Positions 6,929 to 14,209 of a DNA stretch of 34,995 bases are shown piece after piece. The notes beneath the pieces were generated by a model. That model saw only the letters and a program-made list of their open reading frames with translations, was not told the origin of the DNA and made no database searches. This DNA is from an uncultured Caulobacterales bacterium (GTDB lineage: Bacteria > Pseudomonadota > Alphaproteobacteria > Caulobacterales > Maricaulaceae): contig CALKXY010000040.1 in NCBI GenBank assembly GCA_938003545.1, positions 1-34,995 on the forward strand, read 5' to 3'. Both the position numbers and the translations under genes were made by a program. Each line of letters opens with the position of its first letter. Within the stretch, counting starts at the first letter, position 1.

Positions 6929-8320
6929 ATGCGGCTTGCAGCTTGTGCATTATCAGCGGTTTTATTGTCAGGTTGTTCATGGCTGGGCATGGGCGGTCAG
7001 GGCGGTAGCTACGGAACATCCAACGGGGCTTACGGCACAAATTGTGCGTCTTCTCAAGTTGGATATGGCCAAACAGCCTACGGTCAATCTGGACATTACG
7101 GACAACAGGGCGGCGCAGCTTATGGCGGGCAACATGCTGGCTGTGCAGGGGGTTCTTATGGCGTTGGTTACGGCGGCCAAGGCGTAGGTTACGGTGCAGC
7201 TGGATATGGCGGTCAAGGTGCTGGTTACGGAGCTGGAGCTAACGGCGGTGCTTATGCAGGCGCACAAGGTTATGGTCCTGCAGGCGCAGGATACGGACAA
7301 TCTGCTTATGGTCAATCTGGCTACGGTGCAGGCGCATATGGCGCAGGCGTCAATGGCGGCCCAGTCGTCGGTGCAGGGCTAGCGGCACAAGGTATTGGCG
7401 GATCATACGGAACTGGCGCATATGGCGCTGGGTCTTATGGCACGGCAACGACTCTCGGCGCAGCAGCGCCTTATGGCGCGGCAGCATACGGCGGCAATGT
7501 CGTCGGAACACAAATGACAAATGGCCAATATGTAAATGGCGCATATGTTCAGAACGTTGCGGGCGCGCCTATCTATGTTCCACAACCTTATGCTGCTCCA
7601 TATGGCGTTCCGCAATTGCGCGGCGTTGGCGCGGCAATGCCTTTCGGTTTTGAAGTCTTTGGCGGTACGGAATTTGGTGTAGATGGTCAATTATTTGAGG
7701 GTAAAGAAGCTGGACCTTCCGATGGCGGCGGCGGACAAGCTGGTGCAATCGATGCGTTTGATTATTCAGATGCGTTCTCCGATGGGTTTAATATCGGCGC
7801 AGCAACGACATATGATATTTCCCGAAACACGACACTTCTCGCATCTGCAGGATATTCCAAACAAGAAGGCAACACGCTTTCAACTGGGTCCTTCCAATCT
7901 GGTACATATGACGCAGCTGGCACCTTTATCCCAGATGTAGGTTCAACGGATCGTGCGCTTGAAGGTCGTTTCGACGATCTAGAGCAATATACAATTGAAG
8001 GCGGCGTTCGCCAATATGTTGGTCAAAATGTCGGTTTCCGTCCTTATGTCGGTGCATCTGCAGGTTTCGGATATAATTCGGGTGTTAATTTGACCCAAAC
8101 TTTTGTTGATGATGGCACACAGTTCGATCAGCAAGAATTCATCGATGGTGGTTGGCGTCCAACGGCCGCTGGTATCGTCGGCGCAGAATTGGCTGTTGGC
8201 CCACGCGGCGCGATTGGTGTCGAAACAGGTCTACGCTGGCGCGATAATCTAAAGGCAAATTCAGGTGGTGAAGACCGTCTGTCCATTCCACTCAAATTAC
8301 GCGGTCGCCTCGCCTTTTAA
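6929..8320 (+). CDS. Lipid-anchored beta-barrel protein with Tyr-Gly-rich linker, paralogue 2
   Basis: This 463-residue protein opens with a lipoprotein signal (MRLAACALSAVLLSGCSW, acylated Cys16). It continues with a low-complexity linker from about residue 20 to 215 rich in Gly, Tyr, Ala and Gln, with 22 YG dipeptides in units such as GYGQSAYG and YGAGAYG. The C-terminal 230-250 residues are barrel-like (TTLLASAGYS, GVRQYVGQNVGFRPYVGASAG, GVETGLRWRD) and end LSIPLKLRGRLAF. The C-terminal half aligns with both neighbours. The linker would hold the barrel away from the lipid anchor or be surface exposed. The repeats could expand or shrink by slippage. A perfect AAAGGAGG precedes the start. 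Function is unknown. Confidence 0.87.
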   Translation: MRLAACALSAVLLSGCSWLGMGGQGGSYGTSNGAYGTNCASSQVGYGQTAYGQSGHYGQQGGAAYGGQHAGCAGGSYGVGYGGQGVGYGAAGYGGQGAGYGAGANGGAYAGAQGYGPAGAGYGQSAYGQSGYGAGAYGAGVNGGPVVGAGLAAQGIGGSYGTGAYGAGSYGTATTLGAAAPYGAAAYGGNVVGTQMTNGQYVNGAYVQNVAGAPIYVPQPYAAPYGVPQLRGVGAAMPFGFEVFGGTEFGVDGQLFEGKEAGPSDGGGGQAGAIDAFDYSDAFSDGFNIGAATTYDISRNTTLLASAGYSKQEGNTLSTGSFQSGTYDAAGTFIPDVGSTDRALEGRFDDLEQYTIEGGVRQYVGQNVGFRPYVGASAGFGYNSGVNLTQTFVDDGTQFDQQEFIDGGWRPTAAGIVGAELAVGPRGAIGVETGLRWRDNLKANSGGEDRLSIPLKLRGRLAF

Positions 8321-8343
8321 GTCAGGCAATAGTTTAATATTTC

Positions 8344-8382
8344 AAACCCGATCCTGGATTAAATACCAGGGTCGGGTTTTTT
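8344..8382 (+). terminator. Rho-independent terminator after paralogue 2
   Basis: A long GC-rich hairpin, AAACCCGA-x-CCTGG against CCAGG-x-TCGGGTTT, has an eight-base loop and runs into TTTTTT at 8377-8382. This is a strong intrinsic terminator, so paralogue 3 needs its own promoter within 8383-8508. Confidence 0.88.
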
Positions 8383-8508
8383 GATTCTTCCTTCCTGTTT
8401 TGAATTTCATTTGAATCGAGTCATTGGCCTAACCTTTGCAACGGCTTTCCCTAAGATAACGGATGATACTGGCGATTGTGCCAATCCGGAACACTAAGGG
8501 TGAAAACC

Positions 8509-9354
8509 ATGCGACTTATCATGCTCGGCACCGCCGCAATCGCGCTTTCTGGCTGCTCCTTTCTTGGCCTCGGTGGCAAGAAAGTTAATCCAAATTACAA
8601 TGCACAAACTGGATATTATGGCCAACAAGCTGCGACGCCCGCTCCAAACAGCCGCTGCCACACAGGTAATTGTCTGGCACGTTGGAACATTGAAGGCGGT
8701 ATTGGCCCGTCATTCGCTGCCGGCAAAAATATCATCACGTCCAGCCGCACAAATAATGTTGAAGGTACAGACTTTAACTCCATTTCATTTGGCGATGCCT
8801 ATGATACAGGTGTTCGTGCTGAACTTGGCGGATCATATGCTTTGGCGCCAAATACAAAGGTCACTTTGCTCGGACATTATGAGCAAGCTGATAGCGATGG
8901 TCGTCAGGATTGGGGCACAATTGATGGCGAGCAACTCACGGGCGCATTGACAGACTATAAAGCCTTTGGCGGTGAAATTGGATTACGTCAGTATTTTAAA
9001 CCTACGAATGGTGTCATCTTGAACAGCGTACGTCCCTATGTCGAAGCCCGCGCAGGTGTGTCCAGAGTTAGCGATATTGGCGTTGTCGGCACAGAATTGG
9101 GCGGCGCAACTTTCAGCGCAGCAGAAGTCCCGCTCTATCGTGACAGCTGGGTCGGTACGGCCGCAGGCCTTGTTGGTGTTGAAACGCCAATCGCGCGTTA
9201 CACGACAATCGGACTGGAAACAGGTGTGCGCTATCAGGGCGGTTTAAGATCAGATAATTCTGTTCTTGCGGCAGGGTCCACACTGGGCGGATTGAACAAT
9301 AACAGCGGACGGGTGTCCATTCCGCTAACATTGCGCGGCCGTTACCGCTTCTAA
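8509..9354 (+). CDS. Lipid-anchored beta-barrel protein, paralogue 3
   Basis: This 281-residue protein is the shortest of the three. The signal peptide MRLIMLGTAAIALSGCSF has lipobox ALSGC (Cys16). A linker of only about 35 residues leads into a barrel with EGGIGPSFAAGKN, GGSYALAPNTKVTLLGHY and GLRQYFKP, ending VSIPLTLRGRYRF. I start it at ATG 8509 rather than the upstream ATG at 8476, because AAGGG lies eight bases before 8509 and the signal peptide begins there. One cysteine pair (RCHTGNC) just after the anchor might form a disulphide. It is probably the minimal version of the family, without long loops or YG repeats. Confidence 0.86.
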   Translation: MRLIMLGTAAIALSGCSFLGLGGKKVNPNYNAQTGYYGQQAATPAPNSRCHTGNCLARWNIEGGIGPSFAAGKNIITSSRTNNVEGTDFNSISFGDAYDTGVRAELGGSYALAPNTKVTLLGHYEQADSDGRQDWGTIDGEQLTGALTDYKAFGGEIGLRQYFKPTNGVILNSVRPYVEARAGVSRVSDIGVVGTELGGATFSAAEVPLYRDSWVGTAAGLVGVETPIARYTTIGLETGVRYQGGLRSDNSVLAAGSTLGGLNNNSGRVSIPLTLRGRYRF

Positions 9355-9378
9355 TTATTTTGTCCACGTTGGGGGCAT

Positions 9379-9427
9379 GACCCGTCGATCCAGTTGCTTT
9401 TTAGCAACTTGGCTCGGCGGGTTTTTT
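9379..9427 (+). terminator. Rho-independent terminator after paralogue 3
   Basis: A long hairpin (ACCCG.CGA..CCAAGTTGCT against AGCAACTTGG..CG.CGGGT) is followed by six T at 9422-9427. It insulates the barrel cluster from the opposing DUF885 gene, whose stop codon overlaps the T-run. Confidence 0.85.
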
Positions 9428-11321
9428 ATTGACCAGATGTGTGTTGGGCCGTGGCAGGCTCAACGACTTCGGCCGCATTTTGACGCGCGGTCCGAATTTC
9501 AATCTGATCCAAGCGACGCCGCTCATCGAATATGAAACGGTCAATCCGTGTTTCTAAAATATCTAAAGGCAGTCCACCGTTGGACAAAACAGCATCATGA
9601 AACCTACGAATGTCAAAGTCCGCACCTAGACTGGTTTTGGCTTTAGCGCGTAATTCTAATATTTTTAATTCACCGATTTTATAAGAAAGCGCCTGTCCAG
9701 GCCAAGAGATGTACCTTTGAACTTCCGTCTTGATGTTATGCGGGGCCAGTGCAGAGTTTTCCAAGAAGCAGCTTTCCGCCTCTTCGCGTGTCCATCCTTT
9801 CCAATGTAATCCAGTGTCGACAACCAAGCGACAGGCTCTCCACATTTCATATGAAAGCTGTCCAAAGCGTTCATATGGTGTTTTATAAATACCCATCTCG
9901 CCTGCCAGTTTTTCGGCATAGAGCCCCCAACCTTCACCAAAGGCGTTCGGGTATAGGCTTTGGCGAAATTTGGGTAGACCGCGTAATTCTTGGCCAATTG
10001 CGATTTGCATATGATGACCGGGTACACCTTCATGTGCGGTCAGGGCCGGTAAATTATAAAGCGGGCGGTTCGGCAGATTATAGGTATTAACGACATAATT
10101 CCCAGCTTGGCCCTTGTCAGGATTTCCAGAAAAATATCGGCCTGTTGTATAGGCTTTCTCGATCTCTTTTGGGACGGGGATGACGCCATAAGACAGACGC
10201 GGCAGGGTCGCGAAATATTCCGGCATTTTTCCGTCAATTTGCTTGGCGATATAACTGGCGCGCATGAGGAGATCTTCGCGGCTGGTCGCATAAAATTGGG
10301 GATCCGTGCGCAAGAAGTTTAGGAATTCCGCAAAACTGCCTTCGAAATTTGTCTCGGCAATGACGGCGTCCATTTCGTTGCGAATACGGGCGACTTCAGA
10401 CAGGCCCAGAGCGTGAACGTCATCCGGGCTAATGTCTAATGTGGTGAAATAACGGGTTAGGGCGCGGTAATATTCGCGTTCTGCCTCGCTATTCCCCAGA
10501 CCGGCTGTTGTGCGGGCGGCGGGGGTGTATTCATCTTTCATGAATTTCGACAAGTCGCGATAGGCGGGAATGGCGGCAGATTCCAACGCCGCTTTACCTA
10601 AGGCGCGTAAACGGGTTTGATCGTCTTCTGTAAAGCTATCTGGAATATTTTTAAAAGGCGCAAACAAGGGATGGCCTGTGGCTGACGTCTTCGCCATGAC
10701 GTCAATCATCTCTTGGATGTCAGGTAGGATTTCTGCGCTAGCCGTAAATTTTGTTTCTATACCGCGCCGCATATTATCTTTGGCCTGCGCAAAATATCGG
10801 GGCAGGCGTGTCAGTCGCGCGGCATAGGCTTCGTAATCTTCTACGGTCTTAAAATCCGTCCGACGAACGATAAACCCTAGTTCGTTGAAAAAACCACTGT
10901 CATTTGTGAACGGAACGCGCGCCGTGTCAAAAGGGGCCAGACGTTGGCGTTGTGTCAGAACAAAACCCAGTAAGGTGTGATTCAAGCGGTCTGCATCGCT
11001 CATGGGACGTGTCGAGAGTGCGGTATGGCGCGTTAAGAAAGCTGCGGTTCTCTCGCTCATCGCCGCATCGGCGTCCGGGGAAATATCTGGTAATTGTTTC
11101 AAAGCCTCGCGGTCGCCTTCTTGGCCCCTGCGGTAAATATCGTTTTCCAACTCTGCAGCTTCAAAGTCGGCAATCAGCCGTAAAAGCGTATCTTTTTTCT
11201 TGCAGGTGAACTGACCGTCCAGTTCAATGACTTCGCCTTCAGGGCAGAACGGCAGGGTTTGGCTCTGCGCATTTAATGGCCAGACCACGCTCAATGCCAA
11301 TAGGGGAAGGAGGCGACGCAT
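9426..11321 (-). CDS. Exported DUF885-family predicted zinc peptidase
   Basis: This 631-residue protein has an N-terminal signal peptide ([21 protein letters not shown], cleavage likely after LNA). The DUF885 core shows the metal-binding LTAHEGVPGHHMQIA (HExxxH-like), the downstream acidic motif FGEGWGLYAEKLAGEMG, and the C-terminal RYISWPGQALSYKIGELKILELR that typifies the family. Some DUF885 members have been shown to be metallopeptidases; the substrate here is unknown. It is probably periplasmic. Its ATG overlaps the TAA of the preceding pterin dehydratase gene by one base (TAATG), so the two are cotranscribed. Confidence 0.9.
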   Translation of the reverse strand: MRRLLPLLALSVVWPLNAQSQTLPFCPEGEVIELDGQFTCKKKDTLLRLIADFEAAELENDIYRRGQEGDREALKQLPDISPDADAAMSERTAAFLTRHTALSTRPMSDADRLNHTLLGFVLTQRQRLAPFDTARVPFTNDSGFFNELGFIVRRTDFKTVEDYEAYAARLTRLPRYFAQAKDNMRRGIETKFTASAEILPDIQEMIDVMAKTSATGHPLFAPFKNIPDSFTEDDQTRLRALGKAALESAAIPAYRDLSKFMKDEYTPAARTTAGLGNSEAEREYYRALTRYFTTLDISPDDVHALGLSEVARIRNEMDAVIAETNFEGSFAEFLNFLRTDPQFYATSREDLLMRASYIAKQIDGKMPEYFATLPRLSYGVIPVPKEIEKAYTTGRYFSGNPDKGQAGNYVVNTYNLPNRPLYNLPALTAHEGVPGHHMQIAIGQELRGLPKFRQSLYPNAFGEGWGLYAEKLAGEMGIYKTPYERFGQLSYEMWRACRLVVDTGLHWKGWTREEAESCFLENSALAPHNIKTEVQRYISWPGQALSYKIGELKILELRAKAKTSLGADFDIRRFHDAVLSNGGLPLDILETRIDRFIFDERRRLDQIEIRTARQNAAEVVEPATAQHTSGQ

Positions 11322-11593
11322 TATGCGGCAGCCTTTTCCATAGCGGTCGCCAGCGTCACATCTTTTTCCGTGACACCGCCCGCGTCATGCGTGGTGAGGG
11401 TCACATCAACGCGGTTATAAACATTAAACCATTCGGGATGGTGATCCATTTTCTCCGCAAGGATTGCGATATGGGTCATAAAGGCGAAGGCCTGGGCGAA
11501 ATCTTCAAATTTGAAGACCTTGGTGATAAAATCATCGCCGCCTGTCCATCCGTCCAAATCTTGCGCTACGTCTTTCGGGTTCAGAACCGTCAT
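11321..11593 (-). CDS. phhB: 4a-hydroxytetrahydrobiopterin dehydratase (pterin carbinolamine dehydratase)
   Basis: This 90-residue protein has the conserved [47 protein letters not shown] core (segments [16 protein letters not shown] and [12 protein letters not shown]). The His-His pair in DHHPEW and the His in TTHDAGG are catalytic in the family, which dehydrates 4a-hydroxy-tetrahydropterin. No phenylalanine hydroxylase is present in the window. Such stand-alone copies often serve molybdopterin metabolism or have unknown roles. It is the first gene of a two-gene unit with the DUF885 peptidase. Confidence 0.92.
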   Translation of the reverse strand: MTVLNPKDVAQDLDGWTGGDDFITKVFKFEDFAQAFAFMTHIAILAEKMDHHPEWFNVYNRVDVTLTTHDAGGVTEKDVTLATAMEKAAA

Positions 11594-11881
11594 GATTACA
11601 TCCTATTCTGTTATGTCCGCCCACACGGAATACAGGGCTTCTGACCTGTCTGGCGCGGTTTGCCAAGGGTGGATGGCTGCACAACTTTACGCGGCATGGG
11701 ATGGTTTTCTGTGTTTAGCCTTCATTCAGGTGAAACATGCCATTTGCCTCACTCACGCCACAATTAAGGCTCTGTTTACCATAAATGGCTGACGAAGACA
11801 CAATATTGACCGCAGATTTGACGCGAAAAGACCTCACCTTGGTCGTCGCCCTGCCTCATCCCCTACGCTATAGGCGTTGGT

Positions 11882-12223
11882 ATGAAATGGATATTCCGAC
11901 TCCTCACACTCGCGGCACTTCTGACCGTGGCCTATATGAGCTTGCGCCCGTCACTTTCTGTAGGCGGCGTCGCGCATTTGGACAAAGTTTTACATTTCGG
12001 CGCTTATGGCGTTCTAGCGGGCCTGGCGCGATTGGGTTGGATGCGCAACTGGGGTGGCTGGATTTTTCTAGGCCTCGCTGTCTTCGGCATTGCAATCGAA
12101 ATCGCGCAGCACACGATGGCCTTGGGCCGCACTGGATCAATCGCCGACACACTCGCCAACCTCGCAGGCGCGGGCTTCGCGCTCATTCTGTTCCACTTTT
12201 TTTGGACACGCCATCAACATTAA
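11882..12223 (+). CDS. VanZ-like membrane protein
   Basis: This 113-residue protein has about four hydrophobic segments: FRLLTLAALLTVAYM, VLHFGAYGVLAGLARL, WIFLGLAVFGIAIEIAQ and LANLAGAGFALILFHFFW. The VanZ-family pattern HLDKVLHFGAYGVLA plus EIAQ and GRTGSIADTLANLAG is clear. The role of short VanZ proteins is not settled; the namesake is linked to teicoplanin resistance in enterococci, and that function should not be assumed here. No strong Shine-Dalgarno precedes the ATG. The gene ends 13 bp before the repeat protein's start and is probably cotranscribed with it. Confidence 0.85.
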   Translation: MKWIFRLLTLAALLTVAYMSLRPSLSVGGVAHLDKVLHFGAYGVLAGLARLGWMRNWGGWIFLGLAVFGIAIEIAQHTMALGRTGSIADTLANLAGAGFALILFHFFWTRHQH

Positions 12224-12236
12224 GACGGAGTTTCAC

Positions 12237-13358
12237 ATGCGCCGACTGATCACCCCAATAACGCTTTCATTGCTACTCGGAGGTGCCGGCTCTGCATTTG
12301 CAGCGGGCCCGACGCAATTTCCTTCCGCTTTGCCGCCAACGTCTAATCCGGGCGAATGTTATGCGCAGGTCAAAGTCCCTGCGCAATATTCACAAGGCTC
12401 ACAAACCGTCATCACCTCTGAAGCCTATGCGAAATTAGATGTAACGCAGCCGCAATTCCAGCGCCGCGATGAAACCGTCATGACGAAAGAGCCGAGCATC
12501 CGCTATGTCGTGCGCCAACCATCTTACCGCAGCGTCACCGACCGCATCCTGACACGCCCGGGCCATGATCGCCTATCCGTCGCGCCGCCGCAATTTTCGA
12601 CTGTGTCAGAGCGCCTGCAAACCAGCGCGCCGCATTTGGTTTGGAAACGCGGCAACCCTGGCGATTTACAACGCCAAGGCTATGTCATTCATTCAACGGC
12701 GGATGGACGCTTGCGTAGCAACTCAGGCTATCAAGGCGGCAGTTATGCAACAACACAATCAGGCGGGGATACATGTGGGGTGGGCTGCGAGATTTGGTGC
12801 CTCGTTGAAGAGCCTGGTACATCGGTCACAACCACGCGGCGCGTCATGAGTGCGCCGTCCCGCGTGATCCGAACGCCTGTTGCGCCGCAATATACATCCA
12901 TCACAAAGCAAGTTGTGGTGGATCCTGGCGGCGTCGAAGAAATTCCCGTGCCCGCGGAATATCGTACGATCTCTGTTGATGATTTAGTCCGCCCAGCAGA
13001 AGCCTATGAAACGACTATTCCCGCGCAATATGGCCATGTGGCAACGAAAGATTTGATAAGTCCAGAACGTTACGAATGGCGACGCGTTTTGTGCCGTCCC
13101 GGTACGGGCGGCGGAACAATCGCTGGATCATATGCAGGTACACCAGGGTCGACGGGATATTCGTTATCGGCGAATACAGTCTCATCAGGTGCTTATACAG
13201 GATCCCCCTCTTACTCTGGAGGACAGCATTCTGAAGCTTATCCAAGCTCAACCCAGACGCAGGCCCCAACATCAACGCCCGAAACGCAATCTGGCTATTA
13301 CGGAACAGAAAATTACCCAGCATATAAGCACCGCGCCCCGCACCGTAAGCGCCGTTAA
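12237..13358 (+). CDS. Secreted protein with 23-residue P-x-x-Y tandem repeats
   Basis: This 373-residue protein has a Sec signal peptide (MRRLITPITLSLLLGGAGSAFA, cleaved about residue 22). Residues 46-137 hold four units and 214-282 three more, each exactly 23 residues, beginning with P-A/P-Q/E-Y/F and containing V/I-x-x-x-V/L and a Pro near position 17. A degenerate eighth unit fills 191-213 in the same phase. Residues 138-190 are an insert with Cys180, Cys184 and Cys188 (DTCGVGCEIWCLVEE), and RVLC follows the last unit. The tail (290-373) is Ser/Thr/Gly/Tyr-rich and ends very basic (KHRAPHRKRR). GGAG lies six bases before the ATG. It is likely envelope-associated. Similar P-x-Y repeats occur in some OmpA-like proteins, but I cannot name a family. 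Confidence 0.82.
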   Translation: MRRLITPITLSLLLGGAGSAFAAGPTQFPSALPPTSNPGECYAQVKVPAQYSQGSQTVITSEAYAKLDVTQPQFQRRDETVMTKEPSIRYVVRQPSYRSVTDRILTRPGHDRLSVAPPQFSTVSERLQTSAPHLVWKRGNPGDLQRQGYVIHSTADGRLRSNSGYQGGSYATTQSGGDTCGVGCEIWCLVEEPGTSVTTTRRVMSAPSRVIRTPVAPQYTSITKQVVVDPGGVEEIPVPAEYRTISVDDLVRPAEAYETTIPAQYGHVATKDLISPERYEWRRVLCRPGTGGGTIAGSYAGTPGSTGYSLSANTVSSGAYTGSPSYSGGQHSEAYPSSTQTQAPTSTPETQSGYYGTENYPAYKHRAPHRKRR

Positions 13359-14203
13359 GCGAGCTGCATAAAAACGAGACCTAGAACAAGCAGGACGGCC
13401 AGCGCGATGCGCTGTCCACCGAAGGGTTCTTTCAACCAAAGGGCTGCGAATACCGCGCCAAACACGACGGATGTTTCTCGCAGCGCGGCTAAGGGAGCGA
13501 CAGCATCAAGGCTATAGGCGTAGAGTGCAGTTGAAGAGGTGATCAGACCGAGTAAGCCAGCCATTATACCACCTTGCATGTCCAACCGTAACTTTGCGTG
13601 CAATCCTTTGTGTTTCCAGGCCGCGAAAAGTGCTACCCCAAGGGTGCCTTCTATGACAAAAATCCACGCGATAAATGAGGCTGCGAACGGAGCTAATCGA
13701 ACGCCTTTTGCATCAACAACAGTATAGAGACCGGTCAATAGTCCACTGAACAAAGCGAGACTGAGTGCAGCTGCAAATCCCTTTTGTGGCAATCGACCGG
13801 GCCAACTAAATCCAACGAGGGCAGCTACGACCAAACCTAGTCCTACAATTTCTAACTCTGAAAGCGTTTCGTTCAAAAACAATAAAGCGAATACTGCCGT
13901 CAGGGCAGGTGCAAACCCTCGCATGACGGGATAAACGAGGGACATATCTCCACGTGTGAAGGCTGCAGCTTGCGTGACTTGATAGATAATGTGCAATCCA
14001 ATACCTAGTGCCAAAATTGGCCAAACGGATGTTGGTAGAGGCGGTAAAATAAATAGAAAAGGTAGAGCAATAGTAGCAGTCGTCGCTTCAAGTATGAGTC
14101 GTAGAATTAACTTATCATGCGAGCGTTTTATCAATACGCTGACCAAGGCATGACTGATCGCTGAAACTAAAATTAATGCGACAGCGAGGCTGGCCGCATT
14201 CAT
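13355..14203 (-). CDS. EamA/DMT-superfamily membrane transporter
   Basis: This 282-residue integral membrane protein has about ten hydrophobic helices in two repeats, each an EamA unit (for example LIKRSHDKLILRLILEATTA and GFAPALTAVFALLFLNE in the first, ETSVVFGAVFAALWLKEPFGG in the second). Members export amino acids and other small metabolites; the substrate here cannot be read from sequence. The gene follows ftsY by 6 bp and is the last of the mtaB-ftsY operon. Its stop overlaps that of the convergent repeat-protein gene by 3 bp (positions 13355-13358 include both stops). Confidence 0.88.
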   Translation of the reverse strand: MNAASLAVALILVSAISHALVSVLIKRSHDKLILRLILEATTATIALPFLFILPPLPTSVWPILALGIGLHIIYQVTQAAAFTRGDMSLVYPVMRGFAPALTAVFALLFLNETLSELEIVGLGLVVAALVGFSWPGRLPQKGFAAALSLALFSGLLTGLYTVVDAKGVRLAPFAASFIAWIFVIEGTLGVALFAAWKHKGLHAKLRLDMQGGIMAGLLGLITSSTALYAYSLDAVAPLAALRETSVVFGAVFAALWLKEPFGGQRIALAVLLVLGLVFMQLA

Positions 14204-14209
14204 TCTGCT

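Noticed and set aside
6977-7690. Several minus-strand and alternate-frame ORFs rich in Thr/Ser/Ala or Cys/Arg/Trp
   Set aside because: They mirror the Tyr-Gly repeat DNA of the barrel lipoprotein; low complexity keeps all frames open.
11785-12249. A 154-codon frame overlapping the VanZ-like gene
   Set aside because: It overlaps the VanZ frame almost fully, is Arg/His-rich in its second half and shows no recognisable domain.
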